Source: JBKBUF01 sp046290815
GTDB lineage: Bacteria > Bacteroidota > Bacteroidia > Cytophagales > Cytophagaceae
Assembly (NCBI GenBank): GCA_046290815.1
Contig: JBKBUF010000025.1
Span: 1 to 64,000, forward strand
Reading direction: 5' to 3'
DNA: 64,000 nucleotides
Part shown: one piece after another, positions 53,952 to 62,414 of the stretch
Layout of the letters: the number at the start of each line of letters is the position of its first letter
Position numbering within the stretch: the first letter of the stretch is position 1
Program-made: the position numbers and the translations under genes
Notes under the pieces: model-generated
Database searches by the model: none
What the model was told of the DNA's origin: nothing
Seen by the model: only the letters and a program-made list of their open reading frames with translations

Positions 53952-54385
53952 TAAACAGAACAGAAGAAAGTAGTTTGATATCTATTGTTGAAGTGCCTGT
54001 GAGATTTTCAGAGGTAGATGCAATGACAGTGGTATGGCATGGTAATTATGTGCAGTATCTTGAAGATGGCAGGGATGCCTTCGGTAAAAAATTTGATCTG
54101 GATTTTCTCGGCGTTTATTACAAAGAAGGATTTCTTTCTCCGGTGGTTCAGGTAAAAGTTGATTATAAAAGGCCTTTAAAACTTGGAGATGTGGCCGTTA
54201 TAGAAACCACATTTGTTAAAACTCCGGCGGCAAAGGTGATCTTTAAATATAGAATTTTCCGAAAAAGTGACGGACAGCTGACAACAACTGCTGAGACCAC
54301 ACAGGTCTTTCTTACTAAAGATAATGAGTTGTCAATTACTGTACCTCCTTTTTATGATGAATGGAAAAAGAAATGGCTGAAATAA
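53948..54385 (+). CDS. Hotdog thioesterase (4-hydroxybenzoyl-CoA thioesterase type)
   Basis: 145 residues. VRFSEVDAMTVVWHGNYVQYLEDGR has the catalytic Asp and GNYxxxxEDGR helix of YbgC/4HBT enzymes. Would release or edit acyl chains from ACP or CoA in the pathway (inference). Start ATGA overlaps the permease; 1 base to the next gene. Confidence 0.88.
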   Translation: MINRTEESSLISIVEVPVRFSEVDAMTVVWHGNYVQYLEDGRDAFGKKFDLDFLGVYYKEGFLSPVVQVKVDYKRPLKLGDVAVIETTFVKTPAAKVIFKYRIFRKSDGQLTTTAETTQVFLTKDNELSITVPPFYDEWKKKWLK

Positions 54386-54386
54386 C

Positions 54387-55532
54387 ATGAGGAGTGTTTA
54401 CTTAACATCTGATAATATTATTTCTTCTCTGGGGTTTACCTCTCTGGAGAATTTTAACCATCTGAAAAATGGTGTTTCGGGTGTTGCATGTGTAAATGAT
54501 CCGGAGATTCTTTCAGTTCCTTTTTATGCTTCAAGAGTTTCGGACGAAAAATTAAATACAGCTTTTGCTACAGTTTCTGACAGCGAAGCTTATACCAGGC
54601 TGGAGAAGATGTTTATTACTTCAATAGCATCGGCAGTGGATAAATCTGAAGTTGATCCCAGGTCCCCCAAAGTTTTGTTTTTGATATCAACTACTAAAGG
54701 GAATATTGATCTTCTTCATCCGCAATCACCAAAATTTGGTCCGGAAAGATTGAAGCTTGCTGTTATGGCTTCTAAAATTTCTGGATTTTTCGGTAATCCG
54801 AATGAGCCTGTTGTATTGTCGAATGCCTGTATTTCCGGGGCTATGGCAATATTAGTTGGGAAAAGGTTTATTGAAAGTGGAGCCTATGACTCTGTAATTG
54901 TAAGTGGAGGAGATCTTGTATCAGAGTTTACCGTTTCAGGTTTTTACTCATTTAAAGCATTAGGTACTTCTGCATGTAAGCCATATGATGAAAGTCGGGA
55001 TGGGATTTCTCTTGGTGAAGGATGTGGAACAGTAATACTTTCTTCCCGGGATTCTGATTTAGAAAGTAAGGCAAAGGTAGTATCCGGGGCCGTAAGCAAT
55101 GATGCAAATCATATTTCAGGGCCTAGCCGTACGGGAGAAGGTTTGAATATTGCAATAACCAAAGCATTGAAAGCTGCTGTTTCAGTAAAAAAAGAAGATA
55201 TAGGGTATGTATCAGCTCATGGGACAGCCACACTTTATAATGATGAGATGGAGGCTAAAGCTTTCGCTTCGTCAGGTCTGGATGCTGTGCCGTTGAACAG
55301 TTTAAAAGGATATTTCGGACATACACTTGGTGCTGCAGGTGTCATTGAGTCTATCATGGCAGTTTGGTCTATGATTAATAATACTTTGATTCCAAGTATC
55401 GGATACAATAACTGTGGTACTTCGGTGCCATTAAATATTATCAGGGAGTCATCATCGGTTACCTATGATAGTTGCCTGAAAACCGCTTCCGGATTCGGAG
55501 GTTGTAATGTTGCAGTAGTATTTAGTAAATAA
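54387..55532 (+). CDS. Beta-ketoacyl-ACP synthase, slightly short, with intact Cys-His-His
   Basis: 381 residues. Cys 148 in SNACISGAMAI, His in VSAHGTATLYNDE, Lys/His in SLKGYFGHTLGAAG. Lacks some N-terminal loops of FabF. Corresponds to ketosynthases of aryl-polyene clusters. Inference: one of the extension or initiation enzymes. One base to each neighbour gap, so tightly co-translated. Confidence 0.85.
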   Translation: MRSVYLTSDNIISSLGFTSLENFNHLKNGVSGVACVNDPEILSVPFYASRVSDEKLNTAFATVSDSEAYTRLEKMFITSIASAVDKSEVDPRSPKVLFLISTTKGNIDLLHPQSPKFGPERLKLAVMASKISGFFGNPNEPVVLSNACISGAMAILVGKRFIESGAYDSVIVSGGDLVSEFTVSGFYSFKALGTSACKPYDESRDGISLGEGCGTVILSSRDSDLESKAKVVSGAVSNDANHISGPSRTGEGLNIAITKALKAAVSVKKEDIGYVSAHGTATLYNDEMEAKAFASSGLDAVPLNSLKGYFGHTLGAAGVIESIMAVWSMINNTLIPSIGYNNCGTSVPLNIIRESSSVTYDSCLKTASGFGGCNVAVVFSK

Positions 55533-55533
55533 T

Positions 55534-56166
55534 ATGGAGTATAATATTTCAGCATATTCAATAATAAAAGATCATAAGGTATATCTGAATGAATCTTTGT
55601 ATTACAGCGCTGAAAAGAATATTTCATTTGAAGAATTTATTAAGGCAGTATATAAAAACTCAGGAATTACATATTCTCCATTTTATAAAATGGACAATAT
55701 GAGTAAATTAGGTTTTATGGCTGCTGAGCTCGTTATTGGAAAATCTAAAATACCGGAGAAATATCCTTTGGAAGAAGTTTCTATGGTGTTTTCCAATAGA
55801 AGTTCCAGTCTTGATACTGATAATAATTACTTCGAGACCATTAAGGATAAGAGAAATTATTTCCCTAGTCCTGCTGTATTTGTATATACATTGCCCAATA
55901 TAGTTATGGGAGAAATTTGTATACGAAATAAAATAAAAGGCGAAACGGCTTTTTTTATTTCTGAACAATTTGACCCTGAATTGATGGTAAATTATGTAAG
56001 TAATCTGATAGAAGTTGAAAGTGCAGGATGTTGCATAGCAGGATGGGTGGAATTGTATAAGGAAAATTACGAGTGCTTGCTGGTAGTGGTGGAAAAAGGT
56101 CAGACCAATAAAGATGAACTAAAATTCACAGTTAATAATTTAAAACAATTATATAATAAAATTTAA
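55534..56166 (+). CDS. Ketosynthase-like half protein without active site (Ketoacyl-synt_2-like)
   Basis: 210 residues. Resembles the N-terminal half of a ketosynthase: KMDNMSKLGFMAAELVIG, VFSNRSSSLDTDNNYFETI, FPSPAVFVYTLPNIVMGEI, KGETAFFISEQFD. No catalytic Cys, and the His region is missing because the chain ends too early. Known: similar short proteins occur in aryl-polyene clusters. Inference: scaffold or regulator of the real ketosynthases. Not a pseudogene judging from its intact frame and 1-4 base spacing. Confidence 0.7.
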   Translation: MEYNISAYSIIKDHKVYLNESLYYSAEKNISFEEFIKAVYKNSGITYSPFYKMDNMSKLGFMAAELVIGKSKIPEKYPLEEVSMVFSNRSSSLDTDNNYFETIKDKRNYFPSPAVFVYTLPNIVMGEICIRNKIKGETAFFISEQFDPELMVNYVSNLIEVESAGCCIAGWVELYKENYECLLVVVEKGQTNKDELKFTVNNLKQLYNKI

Positions 56167-56170
56167 TATC

Positions 56171-56428
56171 ATGGACCAATTAATTAATCAATTGAAAGGA
56201 CAAATAATTAAATCCTTAAAGCTCGAAGATGTAAAACCGGAGGATATCGATCCTTCCGCACCTTTGTTCGGAGAGGGACTTGGCTTAGATTCAATCGACG
56301 CACTTGAGCTTATAGTTCTTTTAGAAAAAGAATATGGCTTAAGAGTAGAAAGCCCTACTGCAGCAAGAAAAATTTTCTCTTCAGTGAAGTCAATGGCTGA
56401 ATACATTACAGAAAATAAAAAAGCTTAA
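56171..56428 (+). CDS. Acyl carrier protein (second of two)
   Basis: 85 residues. Phosphopantetheine Ser 41 in GLGLDSIDALEL. Differs clearly from the first ACP (LALDSLDYV), which suggests that the two ACPs serve different parts of the pathway, such as polyene versus resorcinol (inference). Three bases before the next ketosynthase. Confidence 0.92.
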   Translation: MDQLINQLKGQIIKSLKLEDVKPEDIDPSAPLFGEGLGLDSIDALELIVLLEKEYGLRVESPTAARKIFSSVKSMAEYITENKKA

Positions 56429-56431
56429 TCA

Positions 56432-57640
56432 ATGGGTGGTAAAGTTCTGATAACAGGAGCAGGCATTATTTCAGGGATTGGAAAGAACCTTGAGGAGAAT
56501 TATAGTGCCCTTTGTAATGGTAAATCCGGAGTAGGAAAAATTTCCTACGTGGATACTGTATTTAAAGACGAGATTCCTGTATCAGAAGTGAAGTTTTCTA
56601 ATGAGGAGCTGGCTGAAATGGTAGGCGCTCAGAATGAAAAGTTCATTACCCGTACCTCTTTGCTTGGCATGATTGCGGCAAGAGAAGCAATGGTAAATGC
56701 AGGAATTGAAGGGAGGTCAGGTTTCCGGACGGGCCTTATTTCTGCTACATCTGTTGGAGGAATGGGGAAAACCGAAGTGTATTATGATAAGCTTATAGCC
56801 CCAGGGGTGGTAGGTGATTTTCTTAACTATATGGATACGCACGATTGCGGTCAAAGTACAGAAAGGATTGCCGAATACTTAGGGGTTAAAGATTTTATGA
56901 CTACAATAAGCACTGCCTGCTCATCCAGCGCTAATGCAATCATGTTGGGCGCAAGAATGATCAGGCAGGGAAAGCTTGACAGAGTCATAGTAGGAGGTAC
57001 TGATTCCCTCACCAGGTTTACCATTAATGGTTTCAATACACTTATGATATTGGATCGTGAGCATTGTAAGCCATTTGATGATCAGAGAAAAGGTTTGAAC
57101 CTTGGAGAAGGGGCAGGATTTATTGTAATCGAATCAGAGAAAGCAGCCAGTGAGGGAAACCGGCCGGTATTCGGAGAAGTTAAAGGTTATGCCAATACTA
57201 ACGATGCTTATCATCAGACAGCTTCCTCTCCGGAAGGAGACGGGGCCTATGCTGCCATGTCAAAAGCATTACAGGTTGCAGGTCTTAAGCCATCAGATAT
57301 AGATTATGTCAACGTACATGGTACAGGTACTCCGAATAATGATTTATCTGAAGGCAGAGCGATGGAAAAACTCTTTGGATCTGATATGCCGGTGTTTACT
57401 TCAACTAAAGCCTATACAGGTCATACACTTGGTGCAGCGGGAGGGATTGAAGCTGTAATTTCCATGCTTACAATAAGTAGGAAAATTATTTTTCCTAACA
57501 TGAATTTTAGAAATCAAATGCAGGAAATTTCATGTACACCTGCTACAGAAATTATCAGAAATGTGGATGTGAGAAATGTTGTTTCCAATTCCTTTGGTTT
57601 TGGAGGAAATAACACTGCTCTGGTATTTTCAAAGATATAA
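56432..57640 (+). CDS. Beta-ketoacyl-ACP synthase, KS-alpha (ApeO-like)
   Basis: 402 residues. Cys 163 in STACSSSANAIMLG, His in NVHGTGTPNNDLSEG, Lys/His in TSTKAYTGHTLGAAGG. All active-site residues present. The next gene is a ketosynthase-like protein without Cys, so the two match the KS/chain-length-factor pair of aryl-polyene synthases (ApeO/ApeC type, family knowledge). Confidence 0.88.
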   Translation: MGGKVLITGAGIISGIGKNLEENYSALCNGKSGVGKISYVDTVFKDEIPVSEVKFSNEELAEMVGAQNEKFITRTSLLGMIAAREAMVNAGIEGRSGFRTGLISATSVGGMGKTEVYYDKLIAPGVVGDFLNYMDTHDCGQSTERIAEYLGVKDFMTTISTACSSSANAIMLGARMIRQGKLDRVIVGGTDSLTRFTINGFNTLMILDREHCKPFDDQRKGLNLGEGAGFIVIESEKAASEGNRPVFGEVKGYANTNDAYHQTASSPEGDGAYAAMSKALQVAGLKPSDIDYVNVHGTGTPNNDLSEGRAMEKLFGSDMPVFTSTKAYTGHTLGAAGGIEAVISMLTISRKIIFPNMNFRNQMQEISCTPATEIIRNVDVRNVVSNSFGFGGNNTALVFSKI

Positions 57641-57645
57641 TTACT

Positions 57646-58707
57646 ATGAGTATCTATATAAAAGCATTAGGAAACGTATCGCCGCAGGAAACTCTGGATA
57701 GTTCAGTATTTCTTGAAAATGTAAGAGGATACGACAAGGCTTATTGTAAATCCGTTGAGCCCAATTATAAAGAGTTTATCTCTCCGGCTGCTGCCAGAAG
57801 GATGGGTAAAGTAATTAAAATGGGCGTGGCCTCTGCAAATCTTTGTCTAAAGGAAGCAGGAGTAAATATGCCAGATGCTATTATAACAGGTACGGGACTG
57901 GGATGTATATTAGATACTGAAGTTTTTTTAAGTGCCATTCACGACAACAAAGAACAGTTCTTGACACCTACCTCTTTTATCCAGTCCACCCACAATACTG
58001 TAGGGGCTCAGATCGCTCTGCTGCTTGGTTGTAAAAATTACAACTTTACCTATGTTCATCGTGGAATGTCTTTCGAAAATGCTTTGCAGGATGCAGTGAT
58101 GCTAATAAATGAAAAGGAAGCTGCTAATGCTCTTGTAGGTGGTGTAGATGAACTTACAGATTACTACGTGGAGATATTAAGAAAGATGGGTAGGCTGAAA
58201 AATGTTGATAATACCCTTGATCTTCTTAATGCAAAAGGATCAGGTTCCGCGGCCGGAGAAGGGGCTGCATTCTTTTTTATTTCTGATAATAAGAATGCCG
58301 GAAAAAATTATGCAGAATTTTTAGATGTCCATACATTTCATAAAGGCTCAGATAATGAAGTGACCGAAAATCTTGTGGCTTTTCTTAGGAAAAATCAGCT
58401 TAGCCTTAATGATATAGATGTTGCTGTTTTAGGTCTTAGCGGGGATGAAGAAAGTGATTCCATTTACAGGAGACTCATGGACTCTCAGCTGACAGGAAAA
58501 GCGATAGCGGCTTTTAAACATTTATGTGGAGAGCATACATCTGCATCAGCTTTTGCAATGTGGATGGGAGCTCAGATCGCAGATAAACAAAGGGTGCCTG
58601 GCCCTGCTTTGGTAATTGGAAATGCTCCGGCAAAAATTAAAAATATTCTTATTTATAATCATTATAGACGCATAAACAACAGCTTTATGCTATTGAAAGC
58701 ATGTTAA
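57646..58707 (+). CDS. Chain-length-factor-like ketosynthase (KS-beta, ApeC-like)
   Basis: 353 residues. Thiolase fold, but the position of the catalytic Cys reads NFTYVHRGMSFENAL (about residues 133-147) with no Cys. A conserved Thr/His pair remains in FIQSTHNTVGAQI, and the last quarter has HLCGEHTSASAFAM. Forms a heterodimer with the preceding ketosynthase in homologous clusters. Inference: sets polyene length. Its end overlaps the next start by 7 bases. Confidence 0.85.
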   Translation: MSIYIKALGNVSPQETLDSSVFLENVRGYDKAYCKSVEPNYKEFISPAAARRMGKVIKMGVASANLCLKEAGVNMPDAIITGTGLGCILDTEVFLSAIHDNKEQFLTPTSFIQSTHNTVGAQIALLLGCKNYNFTYVHRGMSFENALQDAVMLINEKEAANALVGGVDELTDYYVEILRKMGRLKNVDNTLDLLNAKGSGSAAGEGAAFFFISDNKNAGKNYAEFLDVHTFHKGSDNEVTENLVAFLRKNQLSLNDIDVAVLGLSGDEESDSIYRRLMDSQLTGKAIAAFKHLCGEHTSASAFAMWMGAQIADKQRVPGPALVIGNAPAKIKNILIYNHYRRINNSFMLLKAC

Positions 58708-59474
58708 GGTACAGGCTTACCCAGGTCTTATTTTTTGTGCTTCTGACAGGTATTATTTTAGCAGACTTATTTTCAGAAGTGCCCGGATATTTTTATGTTC
58801 TTCCTTTTGTAATTTATTTGGCAATAATTTTCTACGCTTCCTATTTCATAAATTCTGGTTTTTTTGTCAAAGCTATTTGTTCGGGAAATGAAGATAAAAA
58901 ACAAATAGCCCTAACATTTGACGACGGGCCTGACCCATTGCATACCCCGCGAATACTGGATGTTTTGAAGAAAAATAACATTAAAGCTACTTTCTTTTTA
59001 ATTGGAAAAAAAATAAAAGGCAATGAAGGCTTGGTAGAGCGTATTTACAATGAAGGACATATTGTAGGAAATCACACCTATAGCCATAGCTTTTGGATAG
59101 ATTTCAATCCTTCTTCAAGAATAAGAGAGGAGCTTTTAAGTACAGAAAAAGAAATAGAAAACGTTATCAATAAAAAAATCAGATATTTCAGGCCTCCTTA
59201 CGGAGTTACAAATCCAATGATCGCAAAAGCTTTATCTGGCATGAAATATGCAGTTATTGGCTGGAACATACGCTCCATGGATACTGTTGAAAAAGATAAT
59301 CTTAACCTTTGTGAAAAAGTCATCTCCCAACTGAAGCCCGGAAGTATTATCTTGTTTCATGACACCCGGCCGGAACTTGATAAGGTTCTTGAAACCGTCA
59401 TAATGGAATCAAAACGCCAGGGGTATGAAATTTCACCATTGAATGAATTGACAAATTTACAAGCATATGCCTAA
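58701..59474 (+). CDS. Polysaccharide deacetylase (NodB domain) with membrane anchor
   Basis: 257 residues. N-terminal hydrophobic segments (~7-22 and 33-50). NodB domain at ~65-250: TFDDGPD at 72-78 (catalytic and metal Asp 74-75), H125-T-Y-S-H129 for metal binding, RPPYG, and FHDT near the end. Known: zinc-dependent removal of acetyl groups from amino sugars, outside the cytoplasm. Its reason for sitting in a pigment cluster is unknown. Similar genes occur in other flexirubin-type clusters from memory. Confidence 0.85.
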   Translation: MLRYRLTQVLFFVLLTGIILADLFSEVPGYFYVLPFVIYLAIIFYASYFINSGFFVKAICSGNEDKKQIALTFDDGPDPLHTPRILDVLKKNNIKATFFLIGKKIKGNEGLVERIYNEGHIVGNHTYSHSFWIDFNPSSRIREELLSTEKEIENVINKKIRYFRPPYGVTNPMIAKALSGMKYAVIGWNIRSMDTVEKDNLNLCEKVISQLKPGSIILFHDTRPELDKVLETVIMESKRQGYEISPLNELTNLQAYA

Positions 59475-60102
59475 GTTCAGAATTGTTTTGTTTTTCATCC
59501 TTTTGTCTGGTCCACTGTTTGCTCAGCCTCCCGGATTTAAAGTGCTAACCGACACTGCCGGTTTCAGATCCAGTCTTGCTGCTGCAGCAAAGGAAATTAA
59601 AACAATTGAAAGTGATTTTGTTCAGGAAAAGAATTTAAGTGTATTGTCTGAGAAGATTATCAGTAAAGGACATTTTATTTTTAAAAAGGAAAATAAATTG
59701 CGCTGGGAGTACAATCATCCTTTCAAATACCTTATCGTAATGAATAACAACAAAGTTCTGATTAAGGATGAGAATAAGGAGAATAAATACGATATGAAAT
59801 CCAATAAACTGTTTCAGGAAATCAATAGCCTGATGATAAACAGTGTGCAAGGTAATATTCTCAATAATAAAGACTATAAGCCAGCCTTTTTTTACAATGA
59901 CAATTACTTTTTAGTGCAGCTGTTTCCTCAGAATAAAAATCTGAAAGGATTTCTTCAGTCAATAGATCTGTACTTTGATAAAAAAGATTTGTCAGTGACA
60001 AAAATCATCATGGCCGAACCATCGGGTGATTATACAAATATTACTTTTTCAGCTAAGAAGTTTAACGGAGAAATTGCTGATGAGAAATTCAATATTAAGT
60101 AG
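59467..60102 (+). CDS. LolA-like periplasmic lipid/lipoprotein carrier
   Basis: 211 residues. Signal peptide 1-20 (PLFA-Q). IESDFVQEKNLSVLSEKIISKG, LRWEYNHPFKYLIVMN and ITFSAKKFNGEIADEKFNI are LolA-fold markers. Known: LolA carries lipoproteins across the periplasm; LolA-like proteins in aryl-polyene clusters are thought to carry the pigment. Inference: brings pigment to the outer membrane. Starts 8 bases inside the deacetylase gene. Confidence 0.85.
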   Translation: MPKFRIVLFFILLSGPLFAQPPGFKVLTDTAGFRSSLAAAAKEIKTIESDFVQEKNLSVLSEKIISKGHFIFKKENKLRWEYNHPFKYLIVMNNNKVLIKDENKENKYDMKSNKLFQEINSLMINSVQGNILNNKDYKPAFFYNDNYFLVQLFPQNKNLKGFLQSIDLYFDKKDLSVTKIIMAEPSGDYTNITFSAKKFNGEIADEKFNIK

Positions 60103-60724
60103 TCTCCTTTTACTATTTATAGTTTTTGCCTGTCGTAAGCCTGCTGCAACCATCTCTACGGAGCAGATGGTCAAACCTGAAGAAATACTTGTTTCTCCTT
60201 TTAATAAGAAAGATTCGACCTTTTTGTATAAAACTGCTGTAGATACTTATGGAAAGTATTTAAGCGGTCTGTTGTTTATTAAAAATCTGGATAATAATCA
60301 TTACAGGCTGGTTTTTACCACAGAAGTAGGAGTCAAACTTTTTGATATGGAGATCGGACCGGATAAATTATTCAACGTTTATTATTGTATTGAACAGATG
60401 GACAGAAAAGTGGTGCTGGATTTGCTTCAGGCTGACTTCAGGCAGATGCTTGTTATTCCCCCTTATCTTTCTAATACCGCTATGGTAAGTAATGCTGACG
60501 GAAATAAACGAGTGAAGTTAAAGGCAGACGCTACAGAATATCATTATATTATTGATGGGAAAACTTCTGATATTAAGGAGTTTAAGAATATTTACGGAAA
60601 GACTAAAGCTAAAACCAAGTTAAATATTATCTTTGGTGATTATTCCAATGGGATTCCCGGTAATATTTTCCTGAAGCATGAAAATATTCAGCTTTCCATT
60701 TCGATGAATTATTTAAAAAGATAG
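60080..60724 (+). CDS. Lipoprotein of unknown function in the pigment cluster
   Basis: 214 residues from ATG 60080, chosen because it gives a lipobox (IVFAC, Cys 18); the longer frame has no signal. Overlaps the LolA-like gene by 23 bases. The mature part is a beta-rich chain (VEVGVKLFDMEIGPDK-like strands; NIIFGDYSNGIPGNIFLKHE). Inference: outer-membrane receiver (LolB-like role) for the LolA-like carrier. No family recognised. Confidence 0.7.
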   Translation: MRNSILSSLLLLFIVFACRKPAATISTEQMVKPEEILVSPFNKKDSTFLYKTAVDTYGKYLSGLLFIKNLDNNHYRLVFTTEVGVKLFDMEIGPDKLFNVYYCIEQMDRKVVLDLLQADFRQMLVIPPYLSNTAMVSNADGNKRVKLKADATEYHYIIDGKTSDIKEFKNIYGKTKAKTKLNIIFGDYSNGIPGNIFLKHENIQLSISMNYLKR

Positions 60725-60733
60725 CAGGGAAAA

Positions 60734-61105
60734 ATGCTGAAAGATAATTTTTATAAAGTAGTAAACTCCGAAATTGCAGAAGGGCAGGTAAAAACACATG
60801 TTGAGATCAATCCTGCTCATAATATTTTTAATGGCCATTTTCCCGGCACCCCTGTGGTCCCGGGAGTTTGCATGGTTCAGATGATTAAAGAATCTCTGGA
60901 AAGCGCAGTGAATAAAAAACTTATGCTTACCAAGGGAGATAACCTTAAGTTTATGAATATAGTGGATCCAAGGGTTAATAAATATGTGACTTTGGATATT
61001 ATGTATAAACTTACTGACGAACAGAATATCAAAACTACTGCTGTCGTTGTCTTTGAAGATAAAGTGTTCTTCAAATTTTCAGGGAGTTTCTGTTCTAATC
61101 AATAA
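60734..61105 (+). CDS. Hotdog 3-hydroxyacyl-ACP dehydratase (FabZ/ApeI-like) with His but without the usual Glu
   Basis: 123 residues. NGHFPGTPVVPGVCMVQ gives His 35 at the FabZ catalytic position; the Glu of the partner helix is Gln 49 (MVQMIKE). Would dehydrate 3-hydroxyacyl-ACP to build conjugated double bonds. See the complementary dehydratase at 50036. Gap of 9 bases to the lipoprotein gene. Confidence 0.82.
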   Translation: MLKDNFYKVVNSEIAEGQVKTHVEINPAHNIFNGHFPGTPVVPGVCMVQMIKESLESAVNKKLMLTKGDNLKFMNIVDPRVNKYVTLDIMYKLTDEQNIKTTAVVVFEDKVFFKFSGSFCSNQ

Positions 61106-61196
61106 TTTAAATCCCGGTTTTTTTTCGGGTTACTGAATTAATTCATCTTTAGATTTGTTTGACCGGAATAAAGAACCCTTGGCACAAGGTTCAATA

Positions 61197-62408
61197 ATGG
61201 CTGATTTGACAAAATCCACATACCGCAAAAAATTTACAGAGTTTAACTGCTGTATATTAATTCCTACCTATAATAATGCTCACGCTCTTGCAGGAGTCAT
61301 TAATGATGTACTTGAATATACTTCTAATATCGTCATAATAAACGATGGTTCGACAGATAATACCAGGGAGATTCTTCAGTCCTTTCCTGATATTACTGTA
61401 CATCACCAACCCAAAAATATGGGCAAGGGAATGGCATTGCGTACCGGATTTAAAGTAGCATTGGAGAAAGGTTACCATTATGCAATTACCATTGATTCCG
61501 ACGGGCAGCATATGGCAGAGGATCTTCCGGTTTTTATTGACAAACTTGAATTGGAACCGGGATCTATTATCATAGGAGCCAGAAACATGGACCAGGCCAC
61601 TGTTCCCGGTAAAAGCAATTTCGGAAATAAGTTTTCCAATTTCTGGTTTTGGTTTGAAACAGGAATTACACTTCCTGATACCCAAAGCGGATATCGTTTG
61701 TATCCTTTGAGGGAATTGAAAGATTTTAAATGGTTCACTGTGAAGTATGAGTTTGAAATAGAAGTAATAGTTAGGGCAGCATGGAAGGGTATTAAGGTTT
61801 TATCTGTTCCTGTTAAGGTTTATTATGCTCCTAAAGAGGAGAGAGTATCCCATTTCAGACCCTTTAAAGATTTCAGCAGAGTAGGAGTTTTGAATACAGT
61901 GCTTGTTACTTTAGCAATTCTTTACCACAAACCCTTGAAAGTTTTGAAGTCTCTGCATCCGAAATCGATTGCAGGGTTCGTAAAAAAAAACATCTTTAGC
62001 AGAGAAGAATCAGATCTGAAAAAGACTCTGTCAGTCATGTTCGGTGTGTTTATGGGAATATTTCCAATCTGGGGTTTCCAACTGCTTGTTGGTATTCCAT
62101 TATCCCATTTTTTCAGACTTAACAAAGCCATATTTATTATGGCGGCCCATATAAGTATTCCCCCGATGATCCCTGTGATCATCTTCCTTAGTTACTATAC
62201 CGGTGGAATAATATTAGGGACAGGAAGAGAAATTCCGTATTCCGGATCCATCACTGTAGAAACAGTAAGAGAAGATATGTACCAATATGTTGCCGGTGCT
62301 GTTTTGTTTTCCTTTATCGCTGCAGCAATCTTTGGTATAATCACCTACGGATTGCTTAAAATGTTTCCAAGAAAAAATTCTGATTTGTCACCCTCAATTG
62401 AAATTTAA
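61197..62408 (+). CDS. Glycosyltransferase family 2 with C-terminal DUF2062 membrane domain
   Basis: 403 residues from ATG 61197 (an upstream TTG is not favoured). GT-A domain at ~15-235: LIPTYNNAHAL, NDGSTDNT, DSD at 100-102 (metal) and GARNMDQATVPGKS. C-terminal ~275-395 is DUF2062 (MGIFPIWGFQLLVGIPLSH) with several membrane helices. Known: such fused proteins occur in aryl-polyene clusters. Inference: adds a sugar to a polyprenyl or pigment lipid at the membrane. Acceptor not predictable. Confidence 0.85.
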   Translation: MADLTKSTYRKKFTEFNCCILIPTYNNAHALAGVINDVLEYTSNIVIINDGSTDNTREILQSFPDITVHHQPKNMGKGMALRTGFKVALEKGYHYAITIDSDGQHMAEDLPVFIDKLELEPGSIIIGARNMDQATVPGKSNFGNKFSNFWFWFETGITLPDTQSGYRLYPLRELKDFKWFTVKYEFEIEVIVRAAWKGIKVLSVPVKVYYAPKEERVSHFRPFKDFSRVGVLNTVLVTLAILYHKPLKVLKSLHPKSIAGFVKKNIFSREESDLKKTLSVMFGVFMGIFPIWGFQLLVGIPLSHFFRLNKAIFIMAAHISIPPMIPVIIFLSYYTGGIILGTGREIPYSGSITVETVREDMYQYVAGAVLFSFIAAAIFGIITYGLLKMFPRKNSDLSPSIEI

Positions 62409-62414
62409 TATTGC

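Noticed and set aside
61110..61131. CCCG/CGGG hairpin after the second dehydratase gene as terminator
   Set aside because: The T run lies in the loop rather than after the stem, and genes on both sides belong to the same pathway.
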